From contig JBBRYS010000006.1 of the NCBI GenBank assembly GCA_038237475.1, positions 248,001 to 312,000 of the forward strand: a DNA stretch of 64,000 nucleotides. The letters are read 5' to 3'. Positions 18,935-27,214 of this stretch are shown here, piece by piece. The notes below the pieces were generated by a model. It did not search any database and was not told the DNA's origin. It saw only the letters and a program-made list of their open reading frames with translations. Positions within the stretch are counted from its first letter, which is position 1; each line of letters opens with the position of its first letter. The translations under genes and the position numbers were made by a program. The stretch is from JAOAPY01 sp038237475. Lineage in GTDB: Bacteria; Acidobacteriota; Blastocatellia; Pyrinomonadales; Pyrinomonadaceae.

Positions 18935-19025
18935 GGAGATGTGGCCGAGTGGCTGAAGGCGGCGGTTTGCTAAACCGTTAAGGGTCAAAAGCCCTTCACA
19001 GGTTCGAATCCTGTCATCTCCGCCA
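18935..19025 (+). tRNA. tRNA-Ser (anticodon GCT)
   Basis: The acceptor stem GGAGATG pairs with CATCTCC; the D arm contains GTGGCCGAGTGG; the anticodon loop TTGCTAA gives GCT, read as serine AGC/AGT. A long class II variable arm (AAGGG/CCCTT) and the T arm CAGGTTCGAATCCTG are present. The 3' CCA is encoded. All helices can be drawn without mismatch except one G-U pair in the anticodon stem. Confidence 0.97.
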
Positions 19026-19035
19026 TACAACTGTA

Positions 19036-19063
19036 ACGAGTGACAAGTGACGAGTGACAAGTG
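19036..19063 (+). repeat. Tandem 14-bp direct repeat after tRNA-Ser
   Basis: ACGAGTGACAAGTG is present twice head to tail with no mismatch. It starts 11 bp after the tRNA CCA end. Confidence 0.9.
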
Positions 19064-19102
19064 AAGCTTGCCGGCTGTCGCCTGTCACTCGTTCTTCTTT
19101 TT
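19050..19102 (+). terminator. Possible intrinsic terminator of tRNA-Ser
   Basis: ACGAGTGACA (19050-19059) can pair with TGTCACTCGT (19083-19092), a 10-bp perfect stem with a 23-base loop, followed by TCTTCTTTTT. The long loop is atypical, but the T-rich tail and position between tRNA-Ser and gltX favour a terminator. Confidence 0.55.
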
Positions 19103-19157
19103 AACGGACCGGCAGGCGTCCGCTGGCTGTAATCTTGTCACTGCCCTCTTACTATTT

Positions 19158-20663
19158 ATGACAGTTCGCGTACGTTTTGCTCCATCACCAACCGGCTATC
19201 TGCACATCGGGGCGGCCCGCTCGGCTCTCTTCAACTGGTTGTATGCGCGCCAGCTGGGCGGCAAGTTTTTGCTGCGCATTGAAGACACGGATCTGCAGCG
19301 CTCGACTGACGAATCAACGAGCTCAATTCTTGAAGGCCTGGAATGGTTGGAGTTGGACCACGATGAAGACTTGGTTTTTCAATCCGACAACGCTCCCAAA
19401 CATCGGGCCGCGGCTGAGCGTCTCGTGACCGAAGGCAGAGCCTATCGGGACTTCACTCCCAAAGAACAGCGCGACGACAAGAATGTGAAACAGGGCATTG
19501 CTGATCGGGCACGCTCGCAGGCGGCCGAAGGATTGGATCAGCGCAGCAATCCTTATCGCGATTTGCCTCAATCAGAATCCGACGCGCGCGCCGCAGTCGG
19601 TGAACCATTCGCTGTGCGCTTGAAGGTTGAGCGTGAGGGCCAGACGCGTTTTGAAGACATCGTCTATGGTACGCAGGAACGCAGCTACTCTGAAATTGAA
19701 GATCTGGTGCTGCTGCGATCGGACGGCCATCCGCTCTACAACCTCTCGGTCGTCATCGACGACATTGACATGAACATTACGCACGTGATTCGCGGGCAGG
19801 ATCACCTGACCAACACACACAAGCAGATTCTGATTTATCAGGCGTTGGGAGCTGCTGTGCCGCAGTTCGCGCATCTGCCGCTGATCCTGGCTCCCAATAA
19901 AAGTAAGCTTTCAAAACGCAAGCATGGCGAGGTTGTTTCGCTGACGACTTATCGCGATCGTGGTTTTGTACCGGCGGCCTTTCGAAATTTTCTGGCGCTG
20001 CTTGGTTGGTCGCCACCCGACGAGAAGGAAATCCTGCCGCTGGCTGAGTTGGCTGAGAAGTTTTCGTTGGCAGGGATCGGGCGCGCCAATGCGGTTTTTA
20101 ATTTTACCGAAAACGATCCGCGTCACTGGACCGACGACAAAGCGCTGTGGATGAATGCCGAATACATTCGCACCATGCCGCTCGCTGAACTGGTGCCGAT
20201 GGTCAAGGCAGAATTGCGAGCGGCGAAGCTCTGGCGTGAAGAGTATGAAGAAGACGAGCGTGGCTGGTTTGAAAAAGCAGTGGAGTTGATCCGCCATCGC
20301 TTTTTTACTTTGAAAGATTTCTCAGCCCAGGGCCGCGCCTACTTTTCTGATGACTTTGATTTTGATGACGCAGCTGTCGCAAAGAATCTGACAAAGGACC
20401 CACGTCTCAGGGAATGGCTGCCTGAGCTTGCGACGCGGCTGGAGCAGGTCGAGTCTTTTGACGTGGCCACGGTGGAAGCTGCGGTGCGCCAATTTGCGGA
20501 CGAGCTTGAAGTTAAGGCTGGCATTTTTATTAACGGCTCGCGCACAATGTTAACCGGCCAGGCGGTCGGCCCGTCGATGTTTGAGGTATTTGAGATTCTC
20601 GGCCGCGAGCGTTCGGTAGTTCGTTTGCGCAGCGGCGTACCCTGGTTTGATTCCGCCGCTTAG
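19158..20663 (+). CDS. gltX: Glutamyl-tRNA synthetase
   Basis: Charges tRNA-Glu (and in many bacteria tRNA-Gln). The class I HIGH-type motif is PTGYLHIGAARS at residues 10-20, and the KMSKS-type motif is KLSKRKHGEV near residue 250. The frame is open upstream to 19068, but the family starts at TVRVRFAPSPTG, so the ATG at 19158 is chosen; that gives 501 residues. The C-terminal anticodon-binding domain is complete. It stands downstream of tRNA-Ser with a likely terminator between them. Confidence 0.96.
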   Translation: MTVRVRFAPSPTGYLHIGAARSALFNWLYARQLGGKFLLRIEDTDLQRSTDESTSSILEGLEWLELDHDEDLVFQSDNAPKHRAAAERLVTEGRAYRDFTPKEQRDDKNVKQGIADRARSQAAEGLDQRSNPYRDLPQSESDARAAVGEPFAVRLKVEREGQTRFEDIVYGTQERSYSEIEDLVLLRSDGHPLYNLSVVIDDIDMNITHVIRGQDHLTNTHKQILIYQALGAAVPQFAHLPLILAPNKSKLSKRKHGEVVSLTTYRDRGFVPAAFRNFLALLGWSPPDEKEILPLAELAEKFSLAGIGRANAVFNFTENDPRHWTDDKALWMNAEYIRTMPLAELVPMVKAELRAAKLWREEYEEDERGWFEKAVELIRHRFFTLKDFSAQGRAYFSDDFDFDDAAVAKNLTKDPRLREWLPELATRLEQVESFDVATVEAAVRQFADELEVKAGIFINGSRTMLTGQAVGPSMFEVFEILGRERSVVRLRSGVPWFDSAA

Positions 20664-20772
20664 TCTCACCCGGCCAACCAGGTAGTCTATTTTCATCATC
20701 GACGCTCGGACCTTTCAAGGCCTGGGCGTTCGCAAGGCAAGTCGCATCGAAGTAAAGTTTTTGAGGACAATC

Positions 20773-21438
20773 ATGAATAAATTCGCCGGCATCATTGCAC
20801 TTATCCTCGCAGTTTTCACGCTTGCGCTCTCGCAAAACGCCAGCCCGTCACCCACGCCGGCCAGGAGCCGTCCGCGCGTGACAGCCGCGGTACCAACGCC
20901 TTCGCAGACTCCTAAACCTGTGACTCCCGTGACTCCCGTCACTAAGGAGAAGCCGGCCGGTGGGGTGAGTGAAAAGCCGAAGCCGGCGGCCGTGCCCGGC
21001 GACTCTGTGCTGGCCGCTTTCAATAAAATTATTGAGGGCATCAGACGCGCCAACGTCAATCTCGTGACGAGCGGCTACCTGAACTCGCCCGCCCTCGTGC
21101 TGTTCAATTACAACGGCTCAGTTACCAAGGGCTGGGACCAGATGCGGAAGAACCGTGAAAGTTCCTATCCTGATATAAAAGATGTGAAGCTCGAGCTTCG
21201 CGATGTGCATGTGCAAATGCTCGGCCGCGACGGTGCGGTAGTTACCTGCCTGTGGACCCAAACTCAAACTTACAAAGGCGAACCCGATGCGGCGTCGGGT
21301 CGTATGACCCTCGCCTTCAAGCGCGTGGGGAATGAATGGAGAGCGGTCCATTTGCATACGTCACCGGACCGGCCCGATCCTGCGCGTGTGCCGTCATCCG
21401 AGCAGGGACCTGCGCCAATCGCAATGCCGACGCGGTAG
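20773..21438 (+). CDS. Secreted NTF2-like (SnoaL/DUF4440) protein
   Basis: The ATG at 20773 has GAGGA 6 nt upstream. A signal peptide (FAGIIALILAVFTLALS) is followed by a Pro/Thr/Ser-rich linker of about 50 residues with VTPVTPVT repeats. Then a compact domain of about 120 residues starts at SVLAAFNKIIEGIRRANVN and ends with RMTLAFKRVGNEWRAVHLHTS. The last strand pattern (F-R-x-G-W-x-V-H-H) is that of NTF2-like DUF4440/SnoaL-3 folds. These bind small ligands or have lost catalysis; no function can be assigned. Related secreted copies occur at about 30 and 34.3 kb. Confidence 0.8.
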   Translation: MNKFAGIIALILAVFTLALSQNASPSPTPARSRPRVTAAVPTPSQTPKPVTPVTPVTKEKPAGGVSEKPKPAAVPGDSVLAAFNKIIEGIRRANVNLVTSGYLNSPALVLFNYNGSVTKGWDQMRKNRESSYPDIKDVKLELRDVHVQMLGRDGAVVTCLWTQTQTYKGEPDAASGRMTLAFKRVGNEWRAVHLHTSPDRPDPARVPSSEQGPAPIAMPTR

Positions 21439-21488
21439 GTCCGACAAGCTGGGCTGACTTTCGTCATGCGGTGCTGGAAATAATGCCG

Positions 21489-23090
21489 CTACGTTCGCAA
21501 GTTCCTGCAGCGCGCTATGGCAATCCCACCCAGCACAGCTAAAAACGGGAAGAGTTCAACTACATAACGCGGCTCGGGATTTTCCATCGTTGAGAAAAAC
21601 GCGAGCCGGATAAACATCATCAGCACAGCGAGCAAAAGCCAGCGTCTGATTAGAAATTTCCGTGCTCGCCAGAGGATCCATCCACCTGCGATTCCCAGCA
21701 AACTATAAATCAGCACCAGTAGACCAAAGAGGGGCAGCCAAATATGTTGATGGATGCTGTAATCCAAATCGTCGAGCGGGAATATCTCGCCGCTGAAAGG
21801 ATAGTAATCAGAGTGTGTGTTGACCCAAAGCGACCAGCCGCGCTTGCTAGGTAACCAAAGATAGTAACGTAGCGGTGCGCGGGCAATTCGCTCATGAGCA
21901 ATCTGTCCAAACGCAGCATCGATGGCCGGCGTCATCTCCGGCGTGACTGGCTCGGCGGGTTCTTCAGTTTCTTCATCATCCTCTGTGTCAGCGTCCGCGC
22001 TTTCATCGGGTGTTGGTTCAGCGTTGGCCTTTCCGTTAGTGACAGGATCTTGATCACTGGGAGATGGGGCCGGTGTTGCCTCGCCCGCCGGTTCTGGTTC
22101 GTCGCTTGGCGGAGGATGATCGTATTGCTCGAGCAGGGCGGCTACGCGTTCTTTTTCTGCGGCGGAATCGAACGCCGTGGCAGGCATGTCGTCAACATCA
22201 ATCCGTTGGTCGTTGAGCGTCCAAAGGATCGTTTCCACGTAGCGGCCGTCATCAACCCACGTCCGGACCCACGTATAGTAGCCGCGTGGGACAAACTCCC
22301 CCGGCATTTCCCCGTGGGCCGGCGACAAAGGCTGAATCAAATGAAAAGTACGCCAGTTACGAACGGTCCAGGGAACCAGCAGCAGCACAAAGGCGATTGA
22401 AAGCACCGAGCCCGCGGCAGCAACGCGCGACAGTCTGTACTTCAACACAGGTTCACGATGGGGACGAAGCCACTCCGTAATGACCAGTGTGATCCCGACT
22501 GCGGCCATGAATAAACCGCTGTCCGGGCGAAAGAAAACGCTCACGCCCCCGATCAGTCCCACCAGGGCCCAGCGCCACAACAACTGTTTTTTACTGTCAG
22601 ATTTGATCGCGAAAGTCGCCGCCAGGCAAAGCCCGATTGCCAGCAGCGAAGCCCATGTTTCCGTCAGAATCGTGCCGACGTAGATCACTGTAAAAGGACA
22701 GAGCGCAGCGAGTGCCAGAGCTGCCAGACTTGCCCTTCTCTTCCGCGTTGCTTCCGGCTCCCAAAGGTAGGCCAGCCATCCCACCAGGCTACAGGTCAGG
22801 GTGTCAAGCAGGGCCTGAGTAACCCGCACCGCGGTATTATTTCCGTGACCAAAGATTGAATAGATGCCGGCGAGGAATAGTGGGTAACCCGGCAGGCGGA
22901 TTAGAGAGGGAGAGTATGGTGGCTCTGTATCGTGGGAATATACGTGCTGCTCGAGGAGATTGCGCGCCATTTGCTCATAGACTTTCCCGTCGCCGGGAGT
23001 GTCATTGGCAAGATAGCGCGCGACGCAAAAGCGAAACGAAAAGGCTACAAGCAGTAGCAGCGCGTAAAGAATCCATTTCCGCTTGAGCAT
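21489..23090 (-). CDS. GT39-type membrane glycosyltransferase with acidic periplasmic insert
   Basis: The 533-residue protein has an N-terminal helix, an acceptor loop ending RLPGYPLFLAGIY, and about ten further helices, as in ArnT/PMT-like enzymes. After the helix ending near VPWTVRNW there is a long extracytoplasmic domain. Inside it, around residues 330-390, lies a low-complexity stretch rich in Pro, Glu, Asp and Thr (DADTEDDEETEEPAEP is its core). The rest of the fold looks intact. A GGGGA ribosome site lies about 10 nt upstream. It is followed upstream by the GH18/deacetylase/GT2 gene on the same strand, with a 118-bp gap. Confidence 0.82.
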   Translation of the reverse strand: MLKRKWILYALLLLVAFSFRFCVARYLANDTPGDGKVYEQMARNLLEQHVYSHDTEPPYSPSLIRLPGYPLFLAGIYSIFGHGNNTAVRVTQALLDTLTCSLVGWLAYLWEPEATRKRRASLAALALAALCPFTVIYVGTILTETWASLLAIGLCLAATFAIKSDSKKQLLWRWALVGLIGGVSVFFRPDSGLFMAAVGITLVITEWLRPHREPVLKYRLSRVAAAGSVLSIAFVLLLVPWTVRNWRTFHLIQPLSPAHGEMPGEFVPRGYYTWVRTWVDDGRYVETILWTLNDQRIDVDDMPATAFDSAAEKERVAALLEQYDHPPPSDEPEPAGEATPAPSPSDQDPVTNGKANAEPTPDESADADTEDDEETEEPAEPVTPEMTPAIDAAFGQIAHERIARAPLRYYLWLPSKRGWSLWVNTHSDYYPFSGEIFPLDDLDYSIHQHIWLPLFGLLVLIYSLLGIAGGWILWRARKFLIRRWLLLAVLMMFIRLAFFSTMENPEPRYVVELFPFLAVLGGIAIARCRNLRT

Positions 23091-23208
23091 CGTTTCGGAT
23101 TCCCCGACTCTTAACCACTGAGTACTTTCTGTTGCAGCCTCTGAACGAGTATTCTGGCGCTCGCTTAGCCGGATGACGGCCGAGACTCACAAAACTCGAA
23201 GGCCTCTC

Positions 23209-26200
23209 TTAGGGCTGCGCTTCCACCGTCGCTTTTCTTTCGAGCTTGCCCCATCCGACCAGCGCGCCGCGCAGCGCCGTTGCCACGGACTGGATCATCA
23301 CGTAATACATGACCTGGCGATAACAAAATCGCTGCAGAAAAATCCACCAGAGCAAACGCCAGCGCTCGCGGCTTTCCAGGATGAAAGCGAAACAGGCTGC
23401 CAGCCAATCAATCGTCAAAAACAGCGCGTAATAAAACAGCACCTGGTGCAGGTTGCTCATTGAATACCCGGCCGGTTGTTCCAGCCAGTCGAGCCCGGCT
23501 GAAAAAAAAGTGTAGACGAGCATCAAATCCATCACCGGCGAAATCAGCGGAAAGATGATTTGAAAAATCCAGACGTTGGGCATCGCCACAAAACCAAGCG
23601 CGCCATAGCGCGGCCTGAAGAGCGCATCGCCATGTTTCCACATGCACTGCAGCGTGCCATAGGCCCAACGAAATCTCTGCTTGGCCAACGCGCGCAAGGT
23701 GGCCGGCGCTTCGGTCCAGGCGATGGCATCTTCTTCATAACCAATCTTGTATCCAAGACGGCGGATACGCAGAGTTAAATCCTGATCTTCCGCAAGTGTG
23801 TCTGAAGAGAAGCCGCCTGCCTTCTCCAGTAAATCACGACGCCACGCTCCCACGGCCCCGGGCACCACCGTGATGCAATTCAAGCTGGCGAAAGCGCGCC
23901 TGTCCATGTTCTGCGAGGTGATGTATTCCAGCGCCTGCCAGCGAGTGACCAGGTTGATACGGTTGCCCACTTTTGCATTGCCGGCGACAGCGCCCATTTG
24001 CGGATCGTAAAAGCGATGCGCCAGAGCAGCGATGGCGTGAGGAGCAAAGACAGTATCGGCGTCGAGCGCAATAATTACTTCGCCAGTAGCGTACCGTAAA
24101 CCAAAATTCAGCGCATTAGCTTTCCCCGCATTGAGCTCGGTAAATAACCTGACGCGAGGTTCGTGCTGAAACTTCTCTCTGACAACCTCACTGGTGCGAT
24201 CCGCTGAGCCATCATCGATGACGATTATTTCAAAGTTGTCATAAACAGAAGTCAATAGACTGTTCAGCGTGGCTTCGATGACCATCTCTTCGTTATAGGC
24301 GGGCACAATCACAGTCACGGAAGGTCTATATTTCTCTCCAGCGCGTGTCCGTCGCCGGTCGCGCGAACGCAACCATTGGGCAAAGGCCAGCGCACCTACA
24401 AACAATAACCGCCCCAGACCCAGCAGGATGCCGAGCAGAAAAATCCACTGTAGTAACCAGCCGCCGGTCGAGAGTGCAAAGAAGGCGAGTGAATCGGCCT
24501 GCGTATACAAGCTCTGTTTTGAAGATATGGGAGGCATAGCCTGATCGCGAGAGATGCCGGCCAGCTCTGAAGTCAAAACAAATTTGAAGCCGCGGCTGCG
24601 CAACTCATGGATGATGCGCGGCAACGCTTCCACCGTCGCTTTTCTGTCTCCTCCCGAATCGTGCAGCAGCACTACCTGGCCCCGAGTTTCGGGGTTTGTA
24701 TCCAGCGCTCGCTTTAGAGTTCGATCCACAATCTCATCGGCAGTAACGGGCAACTGCCAGTCGTCAGGATCGATGCGCAGTCCCACGATAATGTAGCCCA
24801 ATTCCTGAGCGCGGTAGGCAGGTTCAACTTCCTCCGGTTTGTCAGCTTCAGCGTCACCGAAATAAGGCGGGCGCAGCAGAACTGTGGAGCGTCCGGTAAG
24901 CGATTCAATTAAACGCTGGGTGGCGTTGAGTTCAAGATCCGTAAGCCGCCAGGGAATCTCTCCCAGATTTGGATGGGTGAACGTATGATTGCCGAGTTCA
25001 TGGCCTTCATTCATGGTACGGCGGACCAGATCCGGATAGGCCTGACCATTTTTCCCAATGACGAAAAAGGTAGCCGGCACCTGTTCCTGTTTCAGGATAT
25101 CCAGGATGCGAGGGGTCCACTTCGGATCAGGCCCATCGTCAAACGTCAGGGCAATTAGTCCAGGATGATCTCCTGAGCGCTGGATGACATACGACGACGG
25201 CAGGTTCTTGCTGTCGTAAGCTTCTGAGGTGATAAAGCCGCTGGCGGAATCGACTTTGATATCGCGCCAACCATCGTGAGGCCGCGAAACAACTTTCAGC
25301 AGTTCGCCCAGTCCCTCAAAATCAACTTGATATCCATAAATAATGCGCCGCAGCGATTCCGGTGAATAGTTGCCGGTGTCGGTACCGAAGAAAGACCAGA
25401 TCGAGGGATCTTCAGAGCCCAGTCGCCAGAGGGCGAAGCCTGCCGGACGATACCCACTGGCCGCTCTCATCTGGTTGTAAGCGGTGACAGCGTCGAGAAA
25501 CCAAACATGATGATGGGTCTCGTCCTCTTCGTCATATTCGTAATTTGGGTTACGCGTCAAGGGGTCGAATTGAATCTGTTCGACCTGGGACTCGCGCGCG
25601 TTGATGAGCGCCTCCTGGCAGGTGACTTCCTTAACGCTGTCATTGTCCTCGGTCCAGTCATAGCCATAGTTTCCGATGGCGATGATGGTTTTGGCAGGAT
25701 CAATCTCTTTCATCCGGGCGACCAGATTCTTTTCGTACCAGCCCTGGCCTGCGACTGAGCCCCAACCGTGATCGCTGCCGGCTGCTTTTCCCGCCCAATG
25801 TTCGTCGTAAGCCATCAACATCAGATAATCGTTGGCAGCTGCGAAGTCTTTGTAATTCCAGTCAGTGGAATCGAAAGGCACGGCCTGCATGACGGTCAGT
25901 CCGCGCAGCTGAAACACAGCATGTAATTCCTGCATGAAATGCAGCAGATTATCCAGGCTGGCATCAACAGGTTCGGGAATCTCTTCAAAGTCAATACAGA
26001 CACCACTGAACTTATTTTGCTCGACAAAGGTTGTCAAAGCCGTCACCAGACGCTGGCGCGAGGATTCGTCGGCGATCATTTGTCCCAGAAGGTCTTTGTC
26101 CCACTTCTCATCAACCAGATTCTGGACCATCGGCATAATGCGAATCTGCGGTCGCGTTTCGCGGATTAGATTAAGCGCCGGTGCGTGCAACTCGACGCCG

Positions 26201-26706
26201 ATAGGACTGCCGTCAATCGAGGGATTCTGCAGGTGCACCCATTGTGGCACCACCCAGTCAAGGTGATCGAGATTGCGCTGCAGCGAAGACAGGCTCGACT
26301 CGTCCCAGTTGATGTAGAAGCCGATGGCCAAAGGCCGCGAAGTCGGAATGGCCGGGGGAGGTATCGCCGGTGGCGGCGCGATGGTCATCTCCTGCGGTCT
26401 CCTGGAGGGGACGACTCGTTTTGTTTTATCCAGGGCGTGCTGCAGTTCCTCCTGCGCCTTCTTTGCTTTTTGTTCACGCGGATTTGCCGGGAACGATGGA
26501 GGTTTAGGTCTGAGATCCAGCGGGTGTGGCAAGGCCGCGCTGGCACGCAGATCAAAGACCGGCAGGAGTGGTTTGACCATCACGCTGGCGATGAAAACCG
26601 CAATCAGCCCGGTGACCAATATGGCTAGTGCCAGCCAGGTGCTGCGAACGCGGCGCCAGCGGCGGCCGGCGGGATCATAGAAAACTGGCTTTTCCGGTAT
26701 CGACAA
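23209..26706 (-). CDS. Trifunctional GH18-like / polysaccharide deacetylase / GT2 synthase
   Basis: A 1165-residue fusion. Residues about 18-40 are a membrane anchor. Residues 128-450 are a GH18-type domain with GFYINW and the catalytic-type GVCIDFEE near 238 (YaaH-like). Residues 515-730 are a NodB deacetylase with TFDDGP near 522, GNHTFTHP near 573, RPPYF and LLHDSGG. Residues 800-1040 are a processive GT2 domain with IVPAYNEE, ALDADT near 882, AEDQD near 970 and QRFRW near 1008, followed by membrane helices. The set resembles PgaB plus PgaC in one chain, so it could polymerise, deacetylate and trim a GlcNAc-type glycan. The start is TTG at 26706 with GGAG 5 nt upstream. Confidence 0.9.
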   Translation of the reverse strand: MSIPEKPVFYDPAGRRWRRVRSTWLALAILVTGLIAVFIASVMVKPLLPVFDLRASAALPHPLDLRPKPPSFPANPREQKAKKAQEELQHALDKTKRVVPSRRPQEMTIAPPPAIPPPAIPTSRPLAIGFYINWDESSLSSLQRNLDHLDWVVPQWVHLQNPSIDGSPIGVELHAPALNLIRETRPQIRIMPMVQNLVDEKWDKDLLGQMIADESSRQRLVTALTTFVEQNKFSGVCIDFEEIPEPVDASLDNLLHFMQELHAVFQLRGLTVMQAVPFDSTDWNYKDFAAANDYLMLMAYDEHWAGKAAGSDHGWGSVAGQGWYEKNLVARMKEIDPAKTIIAIGNYGYDWTEDNDSVKEVTCQEALINARESQVEQIQFDPLTRNPNYEYDEEDETHHHVWFLDAVTAYNQMRAASGYRPAGFALWRLGSEDPSIWSFFGTDTGNYSPESLRRIIYGYQVDFEGLGELLKVVSRPHDGWRDIKVDSASGFITSEAYDSKNLPSSYVIQRSGDHPGLIALTFDDGPDPKWTPRILDILKQEQVPATFFVIGKNGQAYPDLVRRTMNEGHELGNHTFTHPNLGEIPWRLTDLELNATQRLIESLTGRSTVLLRPPYFGDAEADKPEEVEPAYRAQELGYIIVGLRIDPDDWQLPVTADEIVDRTLKRALDTNPETRGQVVLLHDSGGDRKATVEALPRIIHELRSRGFKFVLTSELAGISRDQAMPPISSKQSLYTQADSLAFFALSTGGWLLQWIFLLGILLGLGRLLFVGALAFAQWLRSRDRRRTRAGEKYRPSVTVIVPAYNEEMVIEATLNSLLTSVYDNFEIIVIDDGSADRTSEVVREKFQHEPRVRLFTELNAGKANALNFGLRYATGEVIIALDADTVFAPHAIAALAHRFYDPQMGAVAGNAKVGNRINLVTRWQALEYITSQNMDRRAFASLNCITVVPGAVGAWRRDLLEKAGGFSSDTLAEDQDLTLRIRRLGYKIGYEEDAIAWTEAPATLRALAKQRFRWAYGTLQCMWKHGDALFRPRYGALGFVAMPNVWIFQIIFPLISPVMDLMLVYTFFSAGLDWLEQPAGYSMSNLHQVLFYYALFLTIDWLAACFAFILESRERWRLLWWIFLQRFCYRQVMYYVMIQSVATALRGALVGWGKLERKATVEAQP

Positions 26707-26936
26707 GTACTCTCCAAAATCACTGAATCATCCACTTGATTGTAATTCAATTCCTCGCAGTTCTTGAATCTGATACTCCCGGCTCCAGACTCGCGTTCTG
26801 TTGAGGATTTGAAATGGCATGCCGCTTTTGATCTTTCATTATGGCCGCTTGGGGGTCAAGTAGCGAGGTTGGATCTGTAAGTCAATAAAACTTTGCCTGA
26901 CGGTGGGGAATCCACTCTTCTGGTTGCTCATAGGCA

Positions 26937-26970
26937 GAGAAAAGCCGCCCGCGATCAGATCGCGAACGGC
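26937..26970 (-). terminator. Intrinsic-terminator-like hairpin in leader
   Basis: Read on the minus strand: GCCG, TTC, GCGATC, T, GATCGC, GGG, CGGC, then TTTTCTC. The two stem parts are perfect and separated by a symmetric 3 x 3 internal loop. It ends about 230 bp before the next coding start, so it could stop a short transcript or attenuate the downstream gene. Confidence 0.65.
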
Positions 26971-27011
26971 TCTCCGGTGAAACTGTTGGGATTGGCCTGT
27001 GTACTGACTGC

Positions 27012-27079
27012 GTGCGTGGCGCACTAAACAGCAAGACTACCGAACCGTGATCCTAACAAGTTGCCAACTACTGGTTCGG
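27012..27079 (-). ncRNA. Candidate structured leader RNA segment
   Basis: On the minus strand CCGAACC (27079-27073) pairs with GGTTCGG (27046-27040), a 7-bp perfect stem, and GTGCG-CCA-CGCAC (27024-27012) forms a 5-bp hairpin. They lie between the mini-ORF and the terminator-like hairpin. No known RNA family was recognised; 6S, SRP and tmRNA features are absent. Confidence 0.4.
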
Positions 27080-27082
27080 AGG

Positions 27083-27118
27083 TCAGGCCTCAGCCACCTC
27101 ACTGTGATTAGAACTCAT
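27083..27118 (-). CDS. 11-codon leader mini-ORF
   Basis: ATG at 27118 opens the peptide MSSNHSEVAEA ending in TGA. A Shine-Dalgarno sequence complementary to 12 bases of the 16S rRNA tail stands upstream (27128-27139), but its core is about 14 nt from the ATG, longer than ideal. The peptide has no run of a single amino acid, so classic amino-acid attenuation is not indicated. Translation itself could control pairing of the downstream RNA. Real expression is unproven. Confidence 0.4.
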   Translation of the reverse strand: MSSNHSEVAEA

Positions 27119-27127
27119 ATATTATTT

Positions 27128-27139
27128 GATCACCTCCTT
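27128..27139 (-). promoter_or_regulatory. Extended Shine-Dalgarno AAGGAGGTGATC
   Basis: Full 12-base complement of the 16S rRNA 3' tail. Two downstream segments can pair with it: ACCTCC at 27083-27078 matches GGAGGT, and GATCAC at 27052-27047 matches GTGATC. This allows alternative structures that hide or free the ribosome site. Confidence 0.6.
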
Positions 27140-27154
27140 TTCAGTGTTGAGCGG

Positions 27155-27184
27155 ATAATAAAATACAAGTTCTCCGGCCGTCAA
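27155..27184 (-). promoter_or_regulatory. Sigma70-like promoter
   Basis: Minus strand TTGACG (27184-27179), an 18-bp spacer and TATTAT (27160-27155). The expected transcript start is near 27148, about 30 nt before the mini-ORF. It lies just past the hutI stop. Confidence 0.55.
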
Positions 27185-27214
27185 TTGTTTTTTATTGTGC
27201 CATTAACTTCACAC

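Larger units (their letters stand above)
26707..27214. other. 508-bp intergenic region: structured leader upstream of GH18/NodB/GT2 gene
   Basis: No gene of normal size. On the minus strand, in transcription order, it holds a sigma70-like promoter, a full-length Shine-Dalgarno match, an 11-codon ORF, several inverted repeats and an intrinsic-terminator-like hairpin, all before the TTG start at 26706. These are listed separately. The last 230 bp before the coding start show nothing recognisable. Confidence 0.6.

Noticed and set aside
27128..27141. 16S rRNA 3' end fragment (GATCACCTCCTTTT on the plus strand)
   Set aside because: Only the anti-Shine-Dalgarno bases match; upstream sequence is not 16S helix 45. 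On the minus strand it serves better as a ribosome site.
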